DNA from: CAXQUZ01 sp942491145
GTDB lineage: Bacteria > Myxococcota_A > UBA796 > UBA2385
Direction of reading: 5' to 3'
Length of the DNA: 64,000 nucleotides
Assembly: GCA_942491145.1 (NCBI GenBank)
Contig: CALOBC010000006.1
Span: forward strand, 372,001 to 436,000
Position numbers and translations under genes: made by a program. Below are positions 46,570 to 56,044 of this stretch, piece after piece. The notes below the pieces were generated by a model that was given only the letters and a program-made list of their open reading frames with translations, was not told where the DNA came from and did no database searches. The first letter of the stretch is position 1. Every line of letters starts with the position of its first letter.

Positions 46570-48307
46570 ATGACGCACGCACTCGCGACGGCCCTCATCT
46601 TGCTCTGGGGGACCCAAGCCAGCCATGCCCAGGAGTGGCCGCAGCCCTGGCGAGTGTTGGTGGGCCCAGGGGATGGCACGGACTCTGGCTCGGTTGTCGG
46701 AGGCGGAGGCGACGTCAACGGCGACGGCTTCCAAGACCTGCTGGTGGGCAGTCCCTACCGGTCCACCCAAGGCACAATCGACCTCTTTCTTGGCAGCCCC
46801 ACCGGACCCTCTCCAGCCTCGGACTGGACCTCCGAGGGGGACCGCTCCGGCCTCGCCGTTGGTGGCGAGGTCAGCATTGTCGGCGATCTGAATGGAGACG
46901 GCCTCGACGACATTGGGGTGGGCGACGGTGTCCGAGAGCGGGTGTCAGTGTTCTATGGTGACGCAGGCCTCCCAGCGGTCCGACCGGACAAGATCCTGGA
47001 GCCGAGCACTGCCCATCACAGCACCTTTGCACGATCCGTGCTTGGCGGTGGGGGAGCCGATCTCAACGGCGATGGATACGCCGATCTGGTCACCAGCGAC
47101 TGGCTGGACACAGGGGACGAGGGCTCGTCGGGTTTGGTCTTCGTCTACCTGGGCGGGCCCGGCGGCGTGTCCCCCATGCCGGACCAAGTGGTCTCCGGGT
47201 GGACCTACTACGGGGTGTTTGGGTGGTCGCTGGCCCCTGCAGGCGACGTCGACGGGGACGGCACCGACGATGTGATTGTTGGCGCGATGCACGAAGGCGC
47301 CTTTGTGGTGCCCGGTGGCCCCGATGGCCTGGAGGGAGACGCGCGCTTGCTGCTCGACCCGGGCCTCGGTATCGCGGAACCTGGATACGCTGTCGGCGGC
47401 GGCGGTGACCTGGACGGGGACGGCCACCCGGACGTGGTCGCCGGCGATCTGGATGCAGCTCGTGGGGCCGGACGGGTATCGGCTTGGCTGGGCACCGAAA
47501 CAGGCCCCGCCCGGGACTCCTGGGGCTCCTTTGCTGGCGACACAGGTGAACACCTCGGCTTCTCCGTGGACATCGTGCCCGACATGGACGGGGACGGCCG
47601 GGACGAGCTTGTGGCCGGGGGGCAGGGGTGTCGCCCGCATGTAGACCGGTGCAGACAATCCCACCCGTGTGGTCGCGGAGCTGCTGTTCTCCACCACTCC
47701 ATGTGCGGAGGAGTACTATGCCGTGGACGTGGCTGGGCTCGGCGATCTCAACGGAGACGGCTTCGGAGACCTTGCGGTGTCCCTGGGCTGCAAGACCCAT
47801 CCCGGCCAAGTCCAAGTGTTCCTGGGCTGCAGCCGGCCCGGCGACTTGGTGGACTCCTTTCTCGACGAAGATGGTGATGGCTACGGCACACCCGACACGG
47901 TGACAGTGTCTTGTGCCCTCACTCCGGGACGGGCCCCCAATGCCGGAGACTGCAACGACCGCGATGCCGCCATCGGGCCCGGGATCATTGAGCAGTGTGA
48001 TGGCGTAGACAACGACTGCGACGGCAATGTCGACGAGGCCGGGGCCCGCGGCGAAGCCGCTTGGTACGAGGACCGGGACGGTGACGGCCTGGGGGCGAAC
48101 GGCGTCATGCGGCTTGCCTGTGCGGCCCCCGAGGGCTTTGTGGCCCAGGCCGGAGACTGCGATGACAGGCTGCCTGACGGCACAACCGACGAGGACCCGG
48201 CCTGCACCTCAGGTCCAGGCGCCCAGGCGGGGTGCGGGGTGGTCAGCGTCCGGGGCCTGGCTGCACTGGCCTTCAGCATGCTCATGCTGGCCGGACGCCG
48301 GCGTCGG
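46570..48307 (+). pseudogene. Module A: FG-GAP/MopE surface protein with MYXO-CTERM-like tail, one frameshift
   Basis: The ATG at 46570 gives a signal peptide (MTHALATALILLWGTQASHA). Seven FG-GAP-type calcium-binding repeats follow (DVNGDGFQDLLVG, DLNGDGLDDIGVG and so on). Near 47643 the frame moves by one and resumes as TGADNPTRVVAELLFS with DLNGDGFGDLAVS. Two MopE units follow (CDGVDNDCDGNVDE), then a Cys-bearing hydrophobic tail (CGVVSVRGLAALAFSMLMLAG) and RRRR ending at 48307. No stop codon follows in this frame: it continues directly into module B. Predicted surface-anchored, calcium-binding beta-propeller. Confidence 0.75.
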
Positions 48308-48313
48308 TGCGGG

Positions 48314-50210
48314 ATGGTCGGCATCTTGGCCGCCGGGCCGGCATCCGCGGGCGTCGACACCCCCCAGCTGCTGTTTCAGCGCGAGCTCTTGGGTCAAGAA
48401 GCCACCGCCATGGCGGCACCGGGTGACGTGGACGGCGATGGACACGCCGATCTGTTGCTGTCCCGCCACGGCGAAGAAGGCACCCCGGGGCAGGCCTGGC
48501 TCGTGTACGGATCCATCACGGGGCTTTCAACTGTGCGCCAGACCGCCCTGGTGAGCGCAGAAGACCGCCGCTACTTCGGCTATCAGGTGACCGGTCTTGG
48601 AGACCTGGCCGGCGATGGGTTGCCCGATCTGGCGGTTGCCGCCCCGCTGGGCTGGGGAGCCGAGAGTGGGGGCGGTGGGGTGGTCCAGATTCACCCTCGC
48701 CGGTGCAGACGTCGCCACTCCCGCACAGGTCGTGTCCGGCACCGAGCCCTACGCTGGCCCCGCAGGGGTGGAGGCAGGGGACTTTGACGGGGATGGGCAT
48801 GGTGACCTGCTGCTGTGGCACCCCACCTCGGGCACTTGGCTCCACTTAGGCAGCACCACCGGTGTCGAGCGGGTGGGCATGCGTGGCCCCGGCGGTGCAG
48901 CGTTCGCGAGCGCGGGCACCGCGGTCAGCACGGTGGGCGATGTCGACGGTGACGGCACCGACGACCTGCTGCTCGGCCACGCGGATGAAGACACCCACCG
49001 GGGTCGGGTGACGCTCTACAGCGGCAGCCCTGGTGCCCACGCCGTCCTGGGCCAAGCCACTGGAGTGGGCCGCTACACCTGGCTGGGAGACACCCGGGCG
49101 GTCGGCGGGGACATCGACCAGGACGGCGCCTCCGACATGCTCCTGGGCCTTCCCCGCGCGGCGGGCTCGACCGGGCGGGTGCTGGCCTACGACGGCGCCA
49201 CCTTTGAGGGTCAGGCGTTTCCAACCCAGGCCTGGGACCGCATGGGGGAAGACCGGGGCGACCACCTGGGGGAGGGGGGCGCCGTGCTCCTCGATGTGGA
49301 CGGCGACGGAGACTTCGACGGTGCTTGGCTGGACGATGGCTGACCGGCGTTGGTACAAGGCCACGACGGCCGGCTTGGGGAGGCGGCATGGGCGGTGGTC
49401 GACCTGCCCGTCCGGCTGGTCCAGCTCCTGGCCACCGACATCGACGGCGACGGACGGGACGACCTTGTGGGCCGCAGTGCCAGCGAGCTGGTCTGGATCG
49501 CGGGCTGTTCCGATGCAGACGGCGACGGCAGCTCCGTCTGTCCCAGCGGCGCAGAGCTCGACTGCGACGACAACGACCCCACGGTCAGCGCAGAACAGAG
49601 CTGGCACCGGGACGCGGACGGTGACGGCTTGGGCGACTCGGCCGACGCGCTGCGGAGCTGCGCCGCACCAGATGGGCGGGTGGTGGACGCCACCGACTGC
49701 GACGACAGCGACCCAACTCAGGGCGCGCCCACCGTGTGGTTTCTGGACCACGATCGCGACGGGGCACCGAATCCGGAGGCGTTCGTTTGGGCCTGCGAGG
49801 CGCCGGAAAACGCAGCCACTGGCCCATGGGACTGCGACGACACCGACCCAGCCCGGGGGCCGGGACAGACCGAGCGCTGCAACGATCAAGATGACGACTG
49901 CGACGGCATAATCGACAACGACGCGGTCGGCGCTCCGACGTGGTGGTCCGACGCCGACGGTGATGGCTACGGCAACCCAATGCACCACCGGGTGGCCTGC
50001 ACCGCCCCTTCAGGCTTCGTCACGACCGCTGGGGACTGCGACGACAGCGACCCGGCGGTGTCGCCGGCTGCAGGCAACTGTGACGGCGATGCGGTGCTGG
50101 AAGTGGTTCCCGCCGATGCCCCCGGGTCCAGAGGCGGGTGCCAGGCGGTTTCCGGGGGAGGACTCGGGGTGCTCTTGCTGGCGGCCATCGGGGTGGTGGG
50201 CAGACGGCGC
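48314..50210 (+). pseudogene. Module B: FG-GAP/MopE surface protein, one frameshift and one internal stop
   Basis: The ATG at 48314 follows module A in frame and starts a short signal-like segment (MVGILAAGPASAG). FG-GAP repeats (DVDGDGHADLLLS) run to about 48692, where the frame shifts, then continue (DFDGDGHGDLLLW, DVDGDGTDDLLLG, DIDQDGASDMLLG). A TGA at 49341-49343 interrupts the same frame between WLDDG and PALVQGHDG; a single base change from TGG would explain it. MopE units follow (DCDDNDPTVS, CNDQDDDCDG). The tail is CQAVSGGGLGVLLLAAIGVVG followed by RRR, again with no stop before module C. Confidence 0.75.
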
Positions 50211-51302
50211 ACCTGGTTGCTCTGGCCATGGCTTGGGCTCGGGTGCGGGTCGGATGCCGCGAAGCAGACCAACTGCCCTGAGGGCACGACCTGGCGGGGG
50301 GATGTGTGCGTGCAGCGGGAGGTCGGCCTCGGCGGCGCACCGGTTCCTGCAGCTAAGGTCGACTGTGACAATGGCCTCGATGACGACCTCGACAGCCTCA
50401 CCGACTGTGAGGATCTGGACTGCCTCGGGCTGTGCCCAGAGGACTGCGGGGACGGCCTGGACAACGACGGAGACGGGGACATCGACCAGGTTGACAGCGA
50501 CTGCGGTGGGCCGGTCGAAGATTGCAGCAATGGCACGGACGATGACCGCGATGGGTTGGCCGACTGCGCAGTTTCGGACTGTGCTGAATCGACAGGATGC
50601 AGGGAGGACTGCACAGACGGCCTCGACAACGATCAGGACGGGCGGTCGGACTGCGAAGACGCCGAGTGCATCGAGGCGGCAGCATGCCACGAAGACTGCA
50701 CAGACGGCATCGACAATGACGAGGACGGGGCGGTCGACTGCGAGGACGACGACTGCTTCGGGCTCTGCGGGAGCGTCACTCTTCAGGTCACCGGCGGCGG
50801 CGAGCTGACCCGCCGCATGGAGCACGCTTGGTGGAGCCGCCACTCCACCTCGTGGTCATGGAGCTCCGGCGCAACTTACCAGAACACCCACACCATCGAC
50901 CTCGTGCAAGGCCGAGCTCTGGCCTACTCCCCCGGTGGGGCCACCCCCTCTTCGTGCACTTGGTGGGCAAGCTCGGTGCAGTTCGGCGCCACGGTGCTCA
51001 CGCACTCCTGGTCCCACGGGCCGAGTGGTCCAGTGACCCGTGGCGGCTCGGGGGTCTCCACTGGGTGCCTGATCGACGTGCCAAGCTTGCTCCCGACCAC
51101 GATGCTCACCTCTCAGGCCGCAGGTGGCTGGGCAGCGGTGCAGCGCCACACCTCAACCGGCCGATGGGATCCCCTGGGCTGGAACTGGTACGCCGCGGCC
51201 CTGTCCCGTCGCTCGTCGTCCGTGGGAGCGGACAGTGCGATCTATGTCGACGTCGGCCCCCTGCTTGCCGGACGGCCCTGGACACGCCACGGGACGCCGT
51301 AG
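50196..51302 (+). CDS. Module C: lipoprotein with Asp/Cys-rich repeats
   Basis: A GTG at 50196, inside the tail of module B and in the same frame, would start a lipoprotein signal (MGRRRTWLLWPWLGLGC). The mature part has four to five short repeats of the form D-C-x-D-G-x-D-N-D-x-D-G-x-x-D-C-x-D, related to MopE calcium-binding units. A C-terminal domain of about 170 residues (QVTGGGELTRRMEHAWWSRH, DVPSLLP, YVDVGPLLAG) follows that I cannot assign. The open frame runs through from module B without a stop, so it may be made as a separate protein or as the end of a fusion. Likely surface lipoprotein. Confidence 0.65.
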   Translation: MGRRRTWLLWPWLGLGCGSDAAKQTNCPEGTTWRGDVCVQREVGLGGAPVPAAKVDCDNGLDDDLDSLTDCEDLDCLGLCPEDCGDGLDNDGDGDIDQVDSDCGGPVEDCSNGTDDDRDGLADCAVSDCAESTGCREDCTDGLDNDQDGRSDCEDAECIEAAACHEDCTDGIDNDEDGAVDCEDDDCFGLCGSVTLQVTGGGELTRRMEHAWWSRHSTSWSWSSGATYQNTHTIDLVQGRALAYSPGGATPSSCTWWASSVQFGATVLTHSWSHGPSGPVTRGGSGVSTGCLIDVPSLLPTTMLTSQAAGGWAAVQRHTSTGRWDPLGWNWYAAALSRRSSSVGADSAIYVDVGPLLAGRPWTRHGTP

Positions 51303-51383
51303 AACATCGGCACCGGGCCATTGAGCGAGGGATTGGCGTTGGCCGGGAGGGCGGGATTGGGTTGGGCCCGTCTGGACAACAGA

Positions 51384-51455
51384 TTGGCGATGGGGGTGTC
51401 GCCGGAGGCCACCGAGCGTCTGGACAAGCCGCCACTCTCGGTGGAGATGGCTTGA
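51384..51455 (+). repeat. Relic copy of the rnhA 3-prime end
   Basis: 63 of 72 bases match 45999-46070 and still read LAMGVSPEATERLDKPPL and VEMA plus stop. The preceding sequence bears no RNase H motif, so this is an orphan gene tail between module C and the converging PhyH-like gene. Confidence 0.8.
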
Positions 51456-51475
51456 GTCAGCGTGATTTCTTGCTG

Positions 51476-52294
51476 TCAAGCCGCGATAAACACCCCAATC
51501 CAGGCCCGTCGCCATGCGCCGCTGATGTTGCCGGCGCTGGCGTGCAGGACGTCGGCGTGGTGGACAATGGCGTCGCCGGCGTTGGCCTGGGGGATGACGT
51601 AGTGTTGGAGGGGGGCGTCGGGGAGGTGGCTGCCGGGGGCATACCGAATGCGCCCACTGTCGGCGCCGAGGGGGTCCAGGCTGATCCACGCTGCGACGCC
51701 CTCGACGCCCGGGGGGAGGGGCCAGGTGGGACGGTCGATGTGCCAAGGAATCGGCCGGGCGTGTCCGGGGGGCTTGAGCACGAGGTGGGCCCAAGCGCAG
51801 CGCACGGCGGGAGAGCGCTCGGTCGGTGGCAAGCCCAGCGCCGCTGCGGCGGCCTCGCACAGCCGGCGGTTGTGTTCCAGCTTGGCCAAGCGGGGGTCCC
51901 AGTCGGCGGGGTCGGGCACTTGGGCCACCCGGGCGAGCCACTGGTCAAGGTCCGGCATGCCGGAGGCGTCGAAGGCGGCGTCGATCAGCAGCTGGGTGGC
52001 AACGCGGGCCTCGCGGAGCCCAGAGTCATTGACAATGCCCTGAATAACGGCAAAGCCGTCCATGTTCCAGCGAGCCGGATCGAGGCAGGGCGTGGGCAGC
52101 ACCTGCGCGGTTGACGGGGTCGACGGCACACGACGACCCTTGGCCGGCCCCCACTCGACAGTGTTGTGGTTGGCCGCGCGCTCCAGTGTGTGGGTGCGGG
52201 CTTCGATGAGCTCTTGCTTGGACGCATCGAGCTCCACTAGCCACTGGGGGCGGGGTGCGCGGGTGTGGCGGGATGGACCGGGCGTGGGGCTCAT
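51476..52294 (-). CDS. Phytanoyl-CoA dioxygenase (PhyH)-like Fe(II)/2-oxoglutarate oxygenase
   Basis: The ATG at 52294 overlaps the stop of the lectin gene in an ATGA, so the two are translationally coupled. The 272-residue protein has the jelly-roll oxygenase pattern: WHIDRPTWPL (His and Asp of the iron site), VAAWISLDPLGADSGRIRYAPGSH, and a distal His in VLHASAGN followed by Arg in RRAW for 2-oxoglutarate binding. It would hydroxylate a small molecule in the cytoplasm. The substrate is unknown. The coupling with a lectin-like protein gives no obvious pathway. Confidence 0.85.
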   Translation of the reverse strand: MSPTPGPSRHTRAPRPQWLVELDASKQELIEARTHTLERAANHNTVEWGPAKGRRVPSTPSTAQVLPTPCLDPARWNMDGFAVIQGIVNDSGLREARVATQLLIDAAFDASGMPDLDQWLARVAQVPDPADWDPRLAKLEHNRRLCEAAAAALGLPPTERSPAVRCAWAHLVLKPPGHARPIPWHIDRPTWPLPPGVEGVAAWISLDPLGADSGRIRYAPGSHLPDAPLQHYVIPQANAGDAIVHHADVLHASAGNISGAWRRAWIGVFIAA

Positions 52295-53679
52295 GCCGGC
52301 ACTTGCGGGGTGAGGAGCTGGACGGTGAAGCCGCCAAACAGCCGGCCATGGCGGTCTGGGGAGACGTTGGCGCACAGCTCCAGGGGGCCCGAGACGTCGG
52401 CGGGCACCCGCTGCTCGGCGCCGATGAAGAAGACCCGCTGGCCCACCCGGCCGATGAGCGCGCGTGCGGGCGCTCCAGGAAGGGGTGCGCCTCTGCCGGC
52501 CGCCACGCCGTCGCCTTCCGCGTCCGAGGCCCACATGCGGCCTCCCCGCACGACTCCCCACGCCCGGGCCACCACGGGGGTGTCGGGGTGGATGTCGACG
52601 CCTGCCGAGATCCAGCCCTTGGATGCGTCGACGTCGGCCCACCCGGCGGACCGAAGCGCCTTGGGTTGCAGTGCTTGGTCGGGGAGCTCGCCGACCGCGG
52701 CCTGATGGGTGCTTGGGCCACGCACCACCCGAATGACGCCCCACACCCCCAAGCCGATCAGTCCGATGCCCAGCAACAAGATCACGATGCCGCTCGCCCC
52801 GGAACAGCTAACGGCGCACAGCCCGAGCACCGTGATGAACACACCGCCAGCGATGACCACCCCGAGCGCGATGCTGGCCAGGGTCTTCAGGGCCCAGTGC
52901 TCGTCGTCTTCCGGCTCGGCTCCCGCAAGTGTGTCTGGCTCGTCGCTCGATGCCAGAGCGGTCTGCACCCGGGCCTGAACCATCGGGTCGTCGAGGTGGA
53001 GAACGCCCGTGCTGTTGGGTGACTCCGCAATGCGGTCCGCGAGGTTCTCGGCCCGATGGGCGCGGCGAACGTGGCGACGAACGAGGCGACGCAGCGCGCC
53101 TGGGCTCTTGTCCGAGAGTGCCTCAGACAGGGTGGTGATGAGCTGCTGTTGCCGGCCATGGGTGGTGTTGGCACCCCGCAGTCCCACCCGCAGTGCGCCC
53201 AGTGCACCCTGGAGGTGGTGCTCGTCGGGGTCGCTGTGGCGCCCCTCGCCGTCCGCCCAGCTATGGGCCCAGCGCGTCGACGTGCGCACCGCCCGACCCA
53301 CAGACACCAGCACGTCGCTCATCAAGCGCTGCATGGGCCCCTGGACCTGGTCTTCGAGGGGCATGCTCTCGAGCTCTTTAAAGATCTCCACGGCCGCGAA
53401 GCCTTGGCGAAGGGCGTCGGCGTCGGCGACGAGGGCGCTGTCGGTGCCGGGGCCTGGGTCGACGAGCATCGTGGCGCTCAGCTCTTCGGCGCCCCGCGCC
53501 CACCGCTCGCGGAGGGTGGCGGCTTGGCGCCCGAGCCGGCTGACACCGGGCGGCGTGCCCCCGAGGGCTGTGCGCACAGTGGGGCCGGCGTGGGCCTCTG
53601 CAGCGAGGAGTGGACTCAGGGCGACGCCGGCGAGGACCGACCGCCGCGAAGGGTCAACGGTGGGGGTGTGGGTGGACAT
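52291..53679 (-). CDS. Membrane protein with Tat-like signal and LecA-like lectin domain
   Basis: The ATG at 53679 gives a twin-arginine-like signal (SRRSVLAGVALSPLLAAEAHAG). The 462-residue protein has a helical domain (about 60-220), two hydrophobic helices (about 265-320: IALGVVIAGGVFITVLGL, GIVILLLGIGLIGLGVWG) and a C-terminal beta domain of about 120 residues. That domain resembles the PA-IL/LecA galactose lectin family (GWISAGVDIHPDTPVVARAWG, ALIGRVGQRVFFIGAEQ, LELCANVSPDRHGRLFGGF). The usual calcium/sugar-binding D-N pair near the end is replaced by SPDRHG. The stop overlaps the PhyH-like start. A hexanucleotide repeat lies 80 bases upstream of its start. Confidence 0.7.
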   Translation of the reverse strand: MSTHTPTVDPSRRSVLAGVALSPLLAAEAHAGPTVRTALGGTPPGVSRLGRQAATLRERWARGAEELSATMLVDPGPGTDSALVADADALRQGFAAVEIFKELESMPLEDQVQGPMQRLMSDVLVSVGRAVRTSTRWAHSWADGEGRHSDPDEHHLQGALGALRVGLRGANTTHGRQQQLITTLSEALSDKSPGALRRLVRRHVRRAHRAENLADRIAESPNSTGVLHLDDPMVQARVQTALASSDEPDTLAGAEPEDDEHWALKTLASIALGVVIAGGVFITVLGLCAVSCSGASGIVILLLGIGLIGLGVWGVIRVVRGPSTHQAAVGELPDQALQPKALRSAGWADVDASKGWISAGVDIHPDTPVVARAWGVVRGGRMWASDAEGDGVAAGRGAPLPGAPARALIGRVGQRVFFIGAEQRVPADVSGPLELCANVSPDRHGRLFGGFTVQLLTPQVPA

Positions 53680-53756
53680 GCAGGCTCCGCTGAGGGGTGG
53701 ACACATTGTGGGACTATCCAAAGGTCAAGTCCAGGTTCCCTCACACAGATCTGGAA

Positions 53757-53803
53757 GTGTCTGTGTCTGTGTCTGTGTCTGTGTCTGTGTCTGTGTGTGT
53801 GCG
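53757..53803. repeat. TGTGTC hexanucleotide microsatellite
   Basis: About six to seven uninterrupted copies of TGTGTC (CTGTGT register) followed by a short GT run occupy 53757-53803, in the 135-base gap between the FAD oxidase stop (53815) and the lectin-protein start (53679). Such simple repeats can change length by slippage. Confidence 0.9.
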
Positions 53804-53814
53804 GTTGGCGGTGC

Positions 53815-56004
53815 TCAAGTGGGCGGTGGCTTGCGCCGGCGGAGTGCTCGGAGCAGTGCGTCTCTTGCACGTTCGCCCTCGTCCTCTTCCTCGGGCTTGA
53901 GCAACTTCTTGTGGATGGCCGAGGTGGGCAACACAGCCTTCGGGGAGTCGAGCAGCGTGCGCATCAAGGTGCCGTCGGTGCGGTCCGGATCATCCGCCAA
54001 CCAGCCCTCGATCTCCTGCATCTGGCGGTCCATGTTTTGCACCGCATGGTTGGCGAAGATGTTGTTCGGGTCCCACTTCTTGCGCCATTGCACAAACCGG
54101 GCCCACTTCTTTCGGCCACGGTAGGCGAAGGGCTGCACGTTGCCCCAGCCCTCTTTTGCCCAGTGGGGACGGCCGCCAAACCGGGGGTCCACAAATGTGC
54201 GCTCCATCGTGCGTTGAAACTCTGGCGCAGACTGGGCGTGGCGGGTCATCGCGGCCTCGATCTGGCAGATGAGCCGCTGGGAGGAGCAGTCATCGACGTG
54301 GGCCGGGGCATCATCGTCCAAGTTAAAGCCCAGCAAGCTGTCGCCCGAGCGGATGAAACGCAGGTGCACACAGATGTTGACGGGGTACCGATCTTGGTCT
54401 GAGCATCGCTCGATCTCGGCACGGTACGCCGCCAGACCGGCGGCTGCATCCTCCGCCGGGATGGCCCAGCCAGAGTCACGGACCTTGTGGTATGCGTACA
54501 AGTAGTGACCCGCATCGAGGGGCGTCTGGAGGTACTCGTCGAGCACAAACATCTGCGATGACAGCCACGCCAGCACCCATGCCAGCGATGGCCGCACGTG
54601 GTCGATGAAGTAGGCGACGGGGCTGCCCACGGCGAACTGGCCGACGGTCTGGACCAGCCTGCTCGCGCTCCTCCGTATCCAACCGTACTCGGTCACATAC
54701 TTGGGGGGACTGGCCTCGTCGATCTGGTTCCACGTGAGCACCTGCACCCGGTCGATGAAGGGGTACCAGTAGATCTCCAACAGCTCATTGTCGGCCACCA
54801 ACGCGTCAATCTGGGCTTGTTCCTTCACGTCGTCGTGGGTGAGGGTCTGGACTTGGTAGAGGAAGCGGGAGCTCGGATAGCACTGGATGGTGAGGGCGGT
54901 GACGATGCCCGCCGTGCCCAGGGCCACCCGCAGTGCGCGCAGCTCTTGGGGGGAGGAGGTGTCCACGCAACGCAGCTTGCCAGTGCCATCGACAAATTCG
55001 ATAGACACAACATCATCGGAAAATGTAGACGCGCTTGTGTCGTTGCCATGGGCACCCACCGAGAGCATGCCCCCGAGGGTCAACGACTGAATCGCCGTGA
55101 CACTGCGCACCCGCCAGCCTTCGTTCCAGGCGATCTCCAATAGCTGGCGAAGGGGCGTGCCGGGCTGGGCGGTGATGCGCTGTCGCACCCGGTCCACATC
55201 CAGGATGGTGTCCATGTTGCTCATGTCGACGAGCACGCCGCTGGTCGGCACGAGGGGTGACCAGCTGTGGCTGCGGCCCACCGCCCGAATGGTTCGGGGC
55301 TCCCGCTCGGGGTTCGCCTCGTTCCAAGCGCGGGTCTCCTGCACGATCTGGGCGACTTCCCATAGGTTGTTGGGCGTGCGGCGCTGACAGGGATCGGCTT
55401 GGATGTTGCCCAGCCAGTTCTTCCATCGAGGGACGTCGCAGTAGTCGGTGTCGTACCCAAGCCAGAGCCGTGTTGTGTTGCGCATCGTGGCCCACAGCTC
55501 ACGGTGGTTCAGCGTGTTGAACAAGAACGCCCACATCGGCAAGGTAAACATCAGGGGGATGGGCCCCTCGACATGCTCCAGCATCCAGACATGCTCTCGA
55601 ACGGCAAAGACCCCGCCCCGCCCCCAGGACTGGTAGGCGGCTTCTCCTCGCCGGAACACCGAGGGTGTCTGGCGGTGGGCCGATGTGGTCTCGATCTCGC
55701 CGGCGAGAACATAGTCCTGCATGTGGGCCCAGAACCGTCCAGTCTCTCCCCCGGTGGGCATGGGTGTGCCGGTGAACAGCAGGTACTCGCCGATGCCCAC
55801 GTAGAGCGGGGCGATCATCTGGGTGCCGTAGGTGGCCGAGATGATCGACCATCGCAAGTTGGACGCGATGTCACCCGGAAAGGCGGCGCGGAGGGTGCCG
55901 TGCATGGCGGCGATCACCCGCTCGGGCGGGGCATCCTCGGGAACGGATGCCAGGACCTGGTTGACCAGCTCGCGCAGGCGTGACGCTGTGAAGACGCTGG
56001 CCAT
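53815..56004 (-). CDS. FAD-linked oxidase of the aldonolactone oxidase (ALO) type
   Basis: The ATG at 56004 follows the GGAG/GGCTCC region and gives 729 residues. The first 210 are an extra helical domain without a recognised family. A PCMH-type FAD domain follows with AVGRSHSWSPLVPTSGVLVDM and LTLGGMLSVGAHGNDTSASTF, then an ALO-type substrate domain with the active-site RPHWAKE (normally HWxK). The family oxidises sugar lactones such as L-gulono-lactone with oxygen. The His covalently binding FAD in some members corresponds to GRSHS here. No signal peptide. The kinase gene 40 bases upstream is on the same strand. Confidence 0.85.
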   Translation of the reverse strand: MASVFTASRLRELVNQVLASVPEDAPPERVIAAMHGTLRAAFPGDIASNLRWSIISATYGTQMIAPLYVGIGEYLLFTGTPMPTGGETGRFWAHMQDYVLAGEIETTSAHRQTPSVFRRGEAAYQSWGRGGVFAVREHVWMLEHVEGPIPLMFTLPMWAFLFNTLNHRELWATMRNTTRLWLGYDTDYCDVPRWKNWLGNIQADPCQRRTPNNLWEVAQIVQETRAWNEANPEREPRTIRAVGRSHSWSPLVPTSGVLVDMSNMDTILDVDRVRQRITAQPGTPLRQLLEIAWNEGWRVRSVTAIQSLTLGGMLSVGAHGNDTSASTFSDDVVSIEFVDGTGKLRCVDTSSPQELRALRVALGTAGIVTALTIQCYPSSRFLYQVQTLTHDDVKEQAQIDALVADNELLEIYWYPFIDRVQVLTWNQIDEASPPKYVTEYGWIRRSASRLVQTVGQFAVGSPVAYFIDHVRPSLAWVLAWLSSQMFVLDEYLQTPLDAGHYLYAYHKVRDSGWAIPAEDAAAGLAAYRAEIERCSDQDRYPVNICVHLRFIRSGDSLLGFNLDDDAPAHVDDCSSQRLICQIEAAMTRHAQSAPEFQRTMERTFVDPRFGGRPHWAKEGWGNVQPFAYRGRKKWARFVQWRKKWDPNNIFANHAVQNMDRQMQEIEGWLADDPDRTDGTLMRTLLDSPKAVLPTSAIHKKLLKPEEEDEGERARDALLRALRRRKPPPT

Positions 56005-56044
56005 GGGAGGCTCCGTGCAGAGAGGGGTCGATGAGAGGGAGAGG

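Noticed and set aside
53757..53803. CRISPR array
   Set aside because: The TGTGTC tract is a simple hexanucleotide repeat without spacers, and no cas genes are present.
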